From positions 1-64,000 of the forward strand of contig JAFLTT010000006.1 of assembly GCA_022509165.1 (NCBI GenBank): 64,000 bases of DNA, in the 5' to 3' direction. The notes under the pieces were generated by a model that saw only the letters and a program-made list of their open reading frames with translations, was not told the DNA's origin and ran no database searches. Both the position numbers and the translations under genes were made by a program. This DNA is from Muribaculaceae bacterium (GTDB lineage Bacteria; Bacteroidota; Bacteroidia; Bacteroidales; Muribaculaceae). Below are positions 26,830 through 34,036 of the stretch, piece after piece. How positions within the stretch are numbered: position 1 is the first letter of the stretch; each line of letters starts with the position of its first letter.

Positions 26830-26853
26830 TTTTTTATTTCCTGCAGTAAATTA

Positions 26854-28155
26854 ATGGAACAACTTTACCACTATCTTTGGAAAACCGGCCTCGGAGGCAA
26901 GAGTTTCATCGACACTGATGGAAATGATATCCAGGTGCTTGATAGTGGTATACACAACATGGATTCCGGTCCGGATTTCTTCAACTCCAAGATTAAAATC
27001 AATGGAGTGGAATGGGTGGGAAATGTGGAGATCCATGTAAAGGCATCCGACTGGCAAAGACACGGCCACACCGGCGACCCGGCCTACGATAACGTGATAC
27101 TGCATGTGGTGGGTATTTCCGACAGACGAATCACCGCACCGGATGGCTCTCTCATACCTCAGATAGAACTTACTTTCCCGGAAAAGTTTTTCCGTACTTA
27201 CGCCCTTCTTAGCGAACAAAATAATTCCATTCGCTGCGCAGTACTTCTGAAAAATCTTCCTTCTATCAACCATCATGACTGGTTGGAGTCACTCGCGGTT
27301 GAAAGGATGCAGCAGAAAGCATCTAAAGTAAGAGAAATATTGGACACCACCGATGGAGACTGGCAACAGACATGCTTCATACTTCTGGCCCGGTCGCTTG
27401 GATTTGGTCTTAACGGCGATCCTTTTGAACTTTTGGCGAAGTCCATACCTCTCAAGATTCTGCATCATCACAGCGACAACCTTTTCCAACTGGAGGCTTT
27501 ATTATTTGGTCAGGCGGCTCTTCTTGACGCCACGAATTATCTGTTTGATGAATATTACCAGGCCCTGTGCCGTGAATATTATTTTCTTGCACGCAAATAC
27601 AGTCTGAGGCCCATAAGGACAGGTCTTTGGAAATACTCGCGCACGAGACCACAGAATTTCCCTCACCGACGTATAGCCTTTCTGGCTGAAAGTTGTCTTA
27701 ATGGATTTTCCCTTTTCAGCCGGCTATTGGAAAATTGTCGTGATTACGATTCACTGATGAATGCTTTTGACATGAAGGCTCAAGGATACTGGGAAAAGCA
27801 TTACTCATTTGACACCGATGCGGCCCATGCCCCTGTAGAACTTTCTCGCAGCAGCAAGACTCTTCTTGTCATCAATGCCGGAGTACCATTGATATATGCC
27901 TATGCATCTTCCATAGGCGATATCGATATGGGAGAAAGGATTGTGAACCTCATGCAAGATATTCCTGCTGAGAACAACATCATAACCCGCCAATGGCAAT
28001 CGATCGGGCTTGAGGCTAATGATGCCTCACGGAGTCAGGCCCTCATACATCTACGCAAAGAATATTGCGACAAGAATAAATGCATATTTTGTCGATTCGG
28101 ACATCAACTGTTGCGCAAGTCTGCCTCCCGCAACTCCTACCAGAGAATGAAATAA
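26854..28155 (+). CDS. DUF2851 family protein
   Basis: A conserved Bacteroidota protein of unknown function, 433 residues. The N-terminus MEQLYHYLWKTGL, the block NMDSGPDFFNSKIKI, then GNVEIHVKASDW, and the C-terminal zinc-finger-like CDKNKCIFCRFG are characteristic of the family. The N-terminal blocks resemble a nuclease-type fold, but no activity is established. No signal peptide. Its end borders accessory DNA, with a broken RhuM gene overlapping its last codons. Confidence 0.8.
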   Translation: MEQLYHYLWKTGLGGKSFIDTDGNDIQVLDSGIHNMDSGPDFFNSKIKINGVEWVGNVEIHVKASDWQRHGHTGDPAYDNVILHVVGISDRRITAPDGSLIPQIELTFPEKFFRTYALLSEQNNSIRCAVLLKNLPSINHHDWLESLAVERMQQKASKVREILDTTDGDWQQTCFILLARSLGFGLNGDPFELLAKSIPLKILHHHSDNLFQLEALLFGQAALLDATNYLFDEYYQALCREYYFLARKYSLRPIRTGLWKYSRTRPQNFPHRRIAFLAESCLNGFSLFSRLLENCRDYDSLMNAFDMKAQGYWEKHYSFDTDAAHAPVELSRSSKTLLVINAGVPLIYAYASSIGDIDMGERIVNLMQDIPAENNIITRQWQSIGLEANDASRSQALIHLRKEYCDKNKCIFCRFGHQLLRKSASRNSYQRMK

Positions 28156-28484
28156 TAGTTTATCAGCCTGATTCTTCTTTCTCACTTGAAGTAAGAATAG
28201 AGGATGAAACAGTTTGGCTTACTCAGAAACAAATGACAGAACTGTTTCAAACCTCACGTAATAATATAACCCTTCATATTAATAACATATTTAGGGAGGG
28301 GGAACTTAGAGAAAATTCAGTATGTAAGGAATCCTTACTAACTGCCGCTGATGGGAAAAAGTATAAAATAAAGTTCTATTCTTTAGATGTCATAATATCA
28401 GTAGGTTATCGAGTAAATACTATAAGAGGTGTTCAATTTAGGTAGTGGGCTAAAAAAGTTATTAAAGAATATTTATTAAATTGA
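28080..28484 (+). pseudogene. RhuM-family gene fragment with nonsense codon
   Basis: The open part (to 28445) contains the RhuM-family start: FSLEVRIEDETVWLTQKQM, TELFQTSRNNITLHI, then KFYSLDVIISVGYRVN and TIRGVQFR. The next codon is TAG, where family members usually continue with Gln-Trp-Ala. After the stop the same frame reads WAKKVIKEYLLN and then stops again at 28482-28484. The gene is therefore a remnant with a point nonsense mutation (CAG to TAG fits) and a missing C-terminal half. The family-like part begins near 28146; the overlap with DUF2851 before that is probably not translated. Confidence 0.75.
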
Positions 28485-28733
28485 TAACCAAATCTATCAT
28501 CTTGGAGAGTAATAAAATAATAACAAGAGCGAGAATTTTTGGAATCTTCCAATAAAAGGAGGTAAAGGGAAGGAATCTCTTTTGATATACATTTATAATA
28601 TACTTTCAAATATTTACAATCCCATTTTTTAATTGTACCGATTTCGGTGCAATTAGAAAATCATTAATCATTTTTTGAGAAACCCATCGAATTCGAGGGG
28701 TTTGGGATTCAATAAAATCCCTAAATTTGCATT
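28485..28733 (+). promoter_or_regulatory. Upstream region of the KilA-N gene with operator-like repeat and promoter
   Basis: AT-rich DNA. AATTGTACCG (28631-28640) and CGGTGCAATT (28645-28654) form a near-perfect inverted repeat with a 4-bp centre, a likely operator. The promoter is TTTG at 28701-28704, 17 bp, then TAAATTTG at 28722-28729. The -7 element ends only 4 bp before the ATG, so the message should be leaderless. Confidence 0.5.
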
Positions 28734-29549
28734 ATGGCAAATATTATAGTTCAAAACACAAAGATTTCAGTTTTAGGCATAAATGGAGATGACTTTATTT
28801 CTCTTACTGATATGGCAACAGTTAAATCAGGAGAGAACAGGTCTGCCGATGTTATCAAGAATTGGCTTCGTAATCGATATACAATAGAATTCCTTGGAAC
28901 CTGGGAGATTATTCACAACCCTGATTTTAAAGTGGTCGAATTTGACCACTTTAGAATATCGGCAGGATTGCCTTCGTTTGTGTTAAGTGCTTCAGAATGG
29001 ATTGAAAAGACTAATGCTATTGGATTAATTGTTAAAAAGGGTCGATATGGTGGCACCTATGCGCATAAAGACATAGCTTTTGAGTTCGGATCAGCTATCA
29101 GCGTGCCATTCAAACTATATTTGATTGAGGAATTTCAAAGATTAAAAACGGAGGAGCAAAAACAAATAGGATGGTCAGCCAGGAGGGAACTTTCTAAGAT
29201 AAACTACAGGATCCATACCGATGCAATAAAAGAGAATCTTATCCCCAAAGAGATAACACCCGCACAGGCAAGTGTAATATATGCTAATGAAGCAGACGTC
29301 TTGAATATGGCTCTCTTTGGGAAGACAGCCAAACAATGGAGGGATGAGAATCCCGGTTTAAAAGGAAATATCCGTGATTATGCCACTATAAATGAATTGA
29401 TATGTCTTTCAAATATGGAAAATCTCAATGCCCTCTTCATAGAACAAGGTATGCCACAGCCTGAAAGACTTATAAAATTGAATCAGATAGCCATCCATCA
29501 GATGTCAGTGCTTGAATCCAATAATAATGAAAGAAAACTACTAAAATAA
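28734..29549 (+). CDS. KilA-N domain DNA-binding protein
   Basis: A 271-residue protein with the KilA-N pattern: ISLTDMATVKSGENRSADVIKNWL-like opening (residues 22-45), EFLGTWEIIHNPDF, SEWIEKTNAIGLIVKKGRYGGTYAHKDIAFEFG, and KLYLIEEFQRLK. KilA-N domains bind DNA and are typical of phages and mobile islands. A helical tail of about 110 residues follows (SARRELSKINYRIHTD). A shortened, broken relative lies at 33883-34019. The coding sequence contains a perfect 9-bp inverted repeat at 28929-28952. Confidence 0.85.
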   Translation: MANIIVQNTKISVLGINGDDFISLTDMATVKSGENRSADVIKNWLRNRYTIEFLGTWEIIHNPDFKVVEFDHFRISAGLPSFVLSASEWIEKTNAIGLIVKKGRYGGTYAHKDIAFEFGSAISVPFKLYLIEEFQRLKTEEQKQIGWSARRELSKINYRIHTDAIKENLIPKEITPAQASVIYANEADVLNMALFGKTAKQWRDENPGLKGNIRDYATINELICLSNMENLNALFIEQGMPQPERLIKLNQIAIHQMSVLESNNNERKLLK

Positions 29550-29659
29550 TGAAAGCCTCTTATATGTTTTGACCTTGTTCATTAGGTTTTGATAAAAGAG
29601 ATTGCCTTTAGAATCTTATTTATCTTGATAATTTATTAATAAGCAAGATTATATACTAT

Positions 29660-30793
29660 ATGGAAATAAAAATGAAAAACCTTCCCTCTTTATGTCTTCT
29701 TTTTGTAAGCGGTCTATTTATTTCATGCAATCAAAAAGCAGATTACAGCAATAATACTCTAAAATGCCTTGACCTTGAAAAGAACCTTTCCTTTAAAAAT
29801 TCAAAAAACTTAAATCCGGAAGATTTAAAAATTATCCAATTAGAAAGGTGTGATTCAGATCTTGACTTAAATAAATCCCGCATTCTGGATATTGCAGGTG
29901 ATACGGTATTTTTGCTGAATAATAATCTTATTCCGACAAAAATTTTAATTTTCAGTCTGCACAACGGCAAATATCTCGGTGAGATAAACCATCAGGGGGA
30001 AGGACAAGGCGAATACCGTTTTATCTTTGGTGCATTTGTTAATTCAAAGAAACAAACCGTATTAATACCTGATATTGACCGGCCTCTCGCTTATGAATAT
30101 TCTTTAAATTCTAATTCCCTTGTTAATACTTATGATCGACCAGAACTAAATTTAAGACTTCAACCTATCGGAAATGTCAATTCCGGTATAAATTTTGGAG
30201 AACCTAAAGAAGAGGGATTAAGTATTTTACAGTGTAATTCAAAATTTGAAGTTTTAGATTCCTTGTTACTTAAAGGAATGAGAGTAATTCCATTTACGAC
30301 TATATGGGCACAGTCCGGAACGGAGGGAATTATATTTTATCAAGACACACTTGCTGTAATTGATAGAGAACATTTAACTCCTATTGTAGCCGTCAATCTT
30401 GGTAAATACAAACTAAATGAAGAAAAAGCCATAGAAACCATTGAGGGGATGATTTCCTCTGACGAACCAGATTCAGAATACCTTAAACGACTAAATAATT
30501 ATATTATAGTTAAAGATTTTCAATTTACAGAAGATAACGTTTTGGTAACCTCCATTTATGGAGATAATAATTATTCAGACTTATATAATATTCACACAGG
30601 CGAGCTCCTGAATCGTTTTGAAAGTGAAAAAGATTTTAATAGTTCAGGCAAGATAGTTATAGCAAATCAAGAAGGTGTTTCTTTGACAGTAGAAAAGCTA
30701 TTTACAAAAGACAATATTTGGTATGGTATTTCTAATACCAAAGGAATATCTGAATCAACAAATGTGTTTAGTATTATCAAGTTTAGAATGTAA
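29660..30793 (+). CDS. Lipoprotein of the 6-bladed beta-propeller (BF3164-like) type
   Basis: A 377-residue exported lipoprotein. The signal is short, with the lipobox LFISC near residue 26 (a start at the ATG of 29672 is equally possible). The body has repeated strand blocks such as ILIFSLHNGKYLGEINHQGEGQGEYRF-type segments, typical of Bacteroidales BF3164/DUF4221-like beta-propellers. Likely anchored in a cell-envelope membrane; the ligand is unknown. It stands alone between the KilA-N gene and a toxin-antitoxin pair. Confidence 0.6.
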   Translation: MEIKMKNLPSLCLLFVSGLFISCNQKADYSNNTLKCLDLEKNLSFKNSKNLNPEDLKIIQLERCDSDLDLNKSRILDIAGDTVFLLNNNLIPTKILIFSLHNGKYLGEINHQGEGQGEYRFIFGAFVNSKKQTVLIPDIDRPLAYEYSLNSNSLVNTYDRPELNLRLQPIGNVNSGINFGEPKEEGLSILQCNSKFEVLDSLLLKGMRVIPFTTIWAQSGTEGIIFYQDTLAVIDREHLTPIVAVNLGKYKLNEEKAIETIEGMISSDEPDSEYLKRLNNYIIVKDFQFTEDNVLVTSIYGDNNYSDLYNIHTGELLNRFESEKDFNSSGKIVIANQEGVSLTVEKLFTKDNIWYGISNTKGISESTNVFSIIKFRM

Positions 30794-30882
30794 TAACAAC
30801 GAATTTCTTTCTAATTTGGTTTTATGAAATCCTATGTGGAATGTCATGTGGAATGGCATTAATTAAAGAAAAGGTAATAAAG

Positions 30883-30914
30883 TTTGTTTTGTGGTGGATA
30901 ATGCATTATATTTG
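30883..30914 (+). promoter_or_regulatory. Promoter of the RelB-PIN operon
   Basis: TTTG (30883-30886), 20 bp, then TATATTTG (30907-30914): a full match to the Bacteroidota promoter consensus, 24 bp before the antitoxin ATG. Confidence 0.7.
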
Positions 30915-30938
30915 CAATACAAAATAATAAAATAGGAT

Positions 30939-31355
30939 ATGCACGAAGCGAATATTTCAATAAGATTAGAAAAGACACTAAAGGAAAGATTCTGCAATTT
31001 ATGTTCTTCTTTGGGTCTCTCCACAACAAGCGCTATTACACTTTTCATTAGGGCAGCACTAAGAGAAAAGAAAATACCTTTTGAAATTGCGGTTGACGAA
31101 AACCAGGAATGGAGGGAAAAGGCGGCGAAAAATTTTGAAGGTATGAGACAATCAGTCGCAAATGCAGGAATGCAGGATTTAAGTCTTGATGAAATCAATG
31201 CTGAAATCAAAGCTGCAAGAAAAGAAAGACGTATTCAAGAAGGATTAGACGCCTTCAGGCAAATGAGGGAAATCGTAGCATCAAGTGGAGCAATGGAACC
31301 AACTATTGATGAAATTAATCAAGAGATTAAGGCTGTAAGGCATGCAATCCGATAA
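30939..31355 (+). CDS. RelB/DinJ-family antitoxin with duplicated tail
   Basis: The N-terminal ~45 residues form a ribbon-helix-helix DNA-binding domain (ISIRLEKTLKERF, then STTSAITLFIRAALRE). The rest is a toxin-binding tail. The tail is present twice with a 40-residue period: FEGMRQSVANAG with SLDEINAEIKAARKER (65-98) and FRQMREIVASSG with TIDEINQEIKAVRHA (105-138). This makes it longer (138 residues) than usual. It overlaps the toxin gene by 14 bp, the usual arrangement for coupled expression. It should repress its own promoter. Confidence 0.85.
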   Translation: MHEANISIRLEKTLKERFCNLCSSLGLSTTSAITLFIRAALREKKIPFEIAVDENQEWREKAAKNFEGMRQSVANAGMQDLSLDEINAEIKAARKERRIQEGLDAFRQMREIVASSGAMEPTIDEINQEIKAVRHAIR

Positions 31356-31770
31356 AATTTATGCAGTAATAGATACAAATGTAATTGTATCAGCTTTTTA
31401 TTCCAAAGATGGTTTGTCAAATCCGGCAGTTGTTATCAATAATGTTCTGTCTAATAATATAATTCCTCTATATAATGATGAAATCATTATAGAATATGAA
31501 GAGGTGCTTTCGAGATCTAAATTCAATTTTCCTCCCGAAGTTATCTCTAAATTTATTTCCAATATAAAAATGTTAGGAAAATCCGTCACTCGTAAAAAGA
31601 GTCTTGAAGAGGATTTTCCGGATCCTGATGATATAGTTTTCTATGAAGTAAGAATGAGTGTGGATGATTCTTATCTTGTAACAGGAAATCAAAAACATTT
31701 TCCGGTAAAGCCTTTTATAGTGACACCGACACAAATGGTTGAGATTTTAAGAGAAAGGAAGTTGATATAA
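31342..31770 (+). CDS. PIN-domain toxin
   Basis: A 142-residue PIN-family ribonuclease of the type annotated as toxin component of a toxin-antitoxin system. Acidic metal-binding residues are visible: VIDTNVIVSAFY (Asp near residue 11), EEVL (Glu 50 region), DPDD followed by VDDSYLVTGNQKHF (Asp pair near 112). All expected acidic positions look intact, so it should be active. The gene overlaps its antitoxin and ends before a small terminator. Confidence 0.85.
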   Translation: MQSDKIYAVIDTNVIVSAFYSKDGLSNPAVVINNVLSNNIIPLYNDEIIIEYEEVLSRSKFNFPPEVISKFISNIKMLGKSVTRKKSLEEDFPDPDDIVFYEVRMSVDDSYLVTGNQKHFPVKPFIVTPTQMVEILRERKLI

Positions 31771-31780
31771 GGTACATACT

Positions 31781-31804
31781 AAGCCGCTTGATAGCGGTTT
31801 TTTT
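31781..31804 (+). terminator. Terminator of the RelB-PIN operon
   Basis: A short stem, GCCGC/GCGGT with a 6-base loop, followed by a run of T residues directly after the toxin gene. Confidence 0.7.
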
Positions 31805-31908
31805 ATTCATCTATCCTCAATGAATCTAAATTAATCTAAAACCTTGAAAATTAGAATCTCTTTGAAGCCAATCCTAAATTTTGTTCCCACAATTGAGCCC
31901 CGAAATAA

Positions 31909-32112
31909 CATAACATATTCAATAAGAGTAAAAAATCTGATGAAGTGACATTGACATCCCAATGGTATGATTCATACCAACAATATTATAGTTCGGGTCA
32001 ACAATTCTGGTTTAAGATTTCTGCCACATATACTTTTGGATTTGGCAAGAAGATCCAACGAGGGGATGAAGCTCAAAAACAAACAGGAGTTTCCTCCGGA
32101 ATCCTTAAATAA
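31909..32112 (+). pseudogene. C-terminal remnant of an outer-membrane beta-barrel protein
   Basis: An open stretch of about 67 codons without a proper start. The translated tail reads QFWFKISATYTFGFGKK and then IQRGDEAQKQTGVSSGILK before TAA. This is the closing strand and short extension of the large outer-membrane beta-barrel (TonB-dependent receptor-like) proteins of Bacteroidales. The N-terminal hundreds of residues are missing, and the frame begins just after a stop at 31906-31908. The 432-bp gap between the toxin operon and the next gene otherwise holds nothing I can identify. Confidence 0.7.
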
Positions 32113-32202
32113 CAAAGATTTCAGTTTTCTCATTTTTAGTGTTGCTTTGTTCTGTAATTTAGAGGGGCAAAGAAGCGTTTATAAGGTAAAACTAAGGATT
32201 AG

Positions 32203-32676
32203 ATGGAATCGAAAGTAAAATTAAGCACTTTCTCATTAATGCTTACTCTCATTTTAACAGGAGTGTTAATCGTAGCTGTCTCTTACTTTTTATGGAACCA
32301 TGAAGATAAAGGAATCATTGGTGTTGTAATTCTTTTCTTTATGTTGATTTCAGGATGGCTTTATGGTCCGGTTACAATAGCCGCAGATGAAAAAAGCGTA
32401 ACAATCAAATCAGTGTTAAGAAAACAACGGTTGGATATTTCAAATATCAAAAGTGTGGAATTATATCAACCTACTATGGGTTCCATTCGAGTATTCGGAT
32501 CAGGAGGATATATGGGATATTGGGGAGTATACAGAGGATATATAGGAAGATATATAGCTTATTATGGAAAGGCTTCCGATTGCTTCCTGATCAGTATGAA
32601 AAATGGAGCTAAATATGTTCTTGGATGTGAAAACCCTGAAGAAATGGTTAATTTCATCAATTCAAAAATATGTTGA
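32203..32676 (+). CDS. Small membrane protein with PH-like C-terminal domain
   Basis: 157 residues with two membrane helices (about 10-28 and 38-56). A soluble part follows, with strands such as ITIAADEKSVTIKSVL and DISNIKSVELYQ, matching bacterial PH-domain-like membrane proteins. A Gly/Tyr-rich loop (GGYMGYWGVYRGYIGRY) sits in the middle of the domain. Function unknown. It overlaps the next gene by 7 bp, so the two are probably co-expressed. Confidence 0.6.
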   Translation: MESKVKLSTFSLMLTLILTGVLIVAVSYFLWNHEDKGIIGVVILFFMLISGWLYGPVTIAADEKSVTIKSVLRKQRLDISNIKSVELYQPTMGSIRVFGSGGYMGYWGVYRGYIGRYIAYYGKASDCFLISMKNGAKYVLGCENPEEMVNFINSKIC

Positions 32677-33440
32677 AAGCTCTTAGATTTATAATAATTA
32701 TAATCGCTCTAACATCAGTTTTAGTAGTAAAGGCTGATAAAAAAGAGCATCTTTCAATAGTGAATGGATATTTTTTTAAGAATGTAAGTCCGATTTTTAA
32801 TGACCAAGGTTATCCTGAAGATTTACTAATGTTCAGCATTGAAACTCCCGATGGCAATAGAGCTTTAGGATTTTATTCGCCGACCATTAATATTACAAAT
32901 GAATTGAAATCCCTAAGTATCTCTACAGATTTAATAGTTGAAGGAGGAGAGTTACTGAGAAGGTTTAATGATTTTATTTCAAGAGAAAAGATAAAAAGAG
33001 AAAAGGGAAGTGAAACGACAAAAATAGAAGTCGGGGATTATTTCCCGGATTTTTCAGCCACTGATATTGATGGAAAAATCTGGTCAAATAAAGATATTGA
33101 AGGTAAAGTAATGGTGTTGAACCAATGGTTCACCGGGTGCAAACCCTGTCGCCAGGAAATGCCGGAACTTTCAGAATGGAAAGATGAAATGCCGGATGTA
33201 ATGTTCTTTTCATCCACTTATGAAACTCCGGAGGTTGCAAAGCAAGTTTTAGATAAAGTCCGGTTTAACTGGATTCCAATAGTAAATGACACCCAATTCT
33301 GTGAATGGGTAGGTGACAGGGGTTATCCAATGACTATAATTATAAATAAGGAAGGAAAGATTGCAATGATAGAATTTGGCACTTCTCCCGAAAAAAGAGA
33401 AGCCATAAAACAGACAATAAAATCCTTGAGAAAACCATAA
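32670..33440 (+). CDS. TlpA-like thioredoxin-fold protein
   Basis: 256 residues. The hydrophobic N-terminus (about 5-21) is a signal peptide or anchor. An unassigned N-terminal part (about 22-115) is followed by a thioredoxin fold of the TlpA/AhpC-TSA type (about 120-256): GDYFPDFSATDIDGK, then NQWFTGCKPC with redox pair Cys157/Cys160, and the cis-Pro loop RGYPMTI. Likely periplasmic thiol-disulfide exchange. It overlaps the PH-like gene upstream, suggesting a joint membrane task that I cannot define. Confidence 0.8.
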   Translation: MLKALRFIIIIIALTSVLVVKADKKEHLSIVNGYFFKNVSPIFNDQGYPEDLLMFSIETPDGNRALGFYSPTINITNELKSLSISTDLIVEGGELLRRFNDFISREKIKREKGSETTKIEVGDYFPDFSATDIDGKIWSNKDIEGKVMVLNQWFTGCKPCRQEMPELSEWKDEMPDVMFFSSTYETPEVAKQVLDKVRFNWIPIVNDTQFCEWVGDRGYPMTIIINKEGKIAMIEFGTSPEKREAIKQTIKSLRKP

Positions 33441-33501
33441 TTTTTTTCGAAATTGAAATTTTCCGGTTAAAAATTGCATCCAACGGATAAAAAGAAAGAA
33501 A

Positions 33502-33612
33502 ATGGATTTACAAAGGTTTGATGAGCTTCTAAAACAGGCTCAACAAAATGGTACTATTACGATTGAGAAAAATATGATAGTAGGAATTGACAATAAAACT
33601 TTTGAATTATGA
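33502..33612 (+). CDS. 36-aa micro-ORF coupled to an HTH gene
   Basis: A short frame beginning MDLQRFDELLKQAQQNG and ending GIDNKTFEL. Its stop codon overlaps the ATG of the HTH gene (ATGA-type overlap at 33609-33612), which strongly suggests translational coupling. It has a plausible amphipathic helix and a short strand. It could be a mini-protein partner of the regulator or a remnant of a toxin; I know no family for it. Confidence 0.45.
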   Translation: MDLQRFDELLKQAQQNGTITIEKNMIVGIDNKTFEL

Positions 33613-33875
33613 AAACCAATCCTATATTCAGGGAATGTCTGTCGAAAATTTTTGATAAGACAAGAGCAGAATTCAATCTCTCATTTGAGATTGCAGACCG
33701 TATTGACAGCATACTTAAAAGAAAAGGAATGACTCAAAAGGAATTAGCTGCTAAAATGGGGAAACGTGAATCTGAAATTTCCAAATGGCTAACAGGCAGA
33801 CATAATTTCACAACAAACACAATATCCGGTATTTCAAAGGCTCTGGGTGAACCTATAATTTTAATTGCAAAATAA
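33609..33875 (+). CDS. XRE-family helix-turn-helix protein
   Basis: 88 residues with a classical HTH_3 domain (about 30-80): LKRKGMTQKELAAKMGKRES, then ISKWLTGRHNFTTNTISGIS. The N-terminal helix DKTRAEFNLSFEIADRIDSI precedes it, as in antitoxins of HigA-like systems. It is translationally coupled to a 36-codon ORF upstream. It may be an antitoxin that has lost a normal toxin or a stand-alone regulator. Confidence 0.75.
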   Translation: MKTNPIFRECLSKIFDKTRAEFNLSFEIADRIDSILKRKGMTQKELAAKMGKRESEISKWLTGRHNFTTNTISGISKALGEPIILIAK

Positions 33876-33882
33876 AAAACGA

Positions 33883-34019
33883 ATGATAGAAGAAGAGGAT
33901 TATATCGGTATCACTGATATGCCTTTGAGTTGGCAATGTGGATCAGTTCTGACTTTAAAGTTTATATTATTAAAGAATTTCAAAGGTTAAAAACGGCGAT
34001 GAATAAGCAAATAGGATAG
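33883..34019 (+). pseudogene. Internally deleted KilA-N gene remnant
   Basis: It begins with MIEEEDYIGITDM, the start of a KilA-N domain. After one frame change at GATAT it continues with AFELAMWISSDFKVYIIKEFQRLK and ends at TAG. In the intact paralogue at 28734 these blocks (DDFISLTDMA and AFEFGSAIS...KLYLIEEFQRLK) lie about 80 codons apart. The join occurs at a short shared word, consistent with a deletion. Not functional. Confidence 0.7.
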
Positions 34020-34036
34020 TCGGCTCATTCGGGGTA

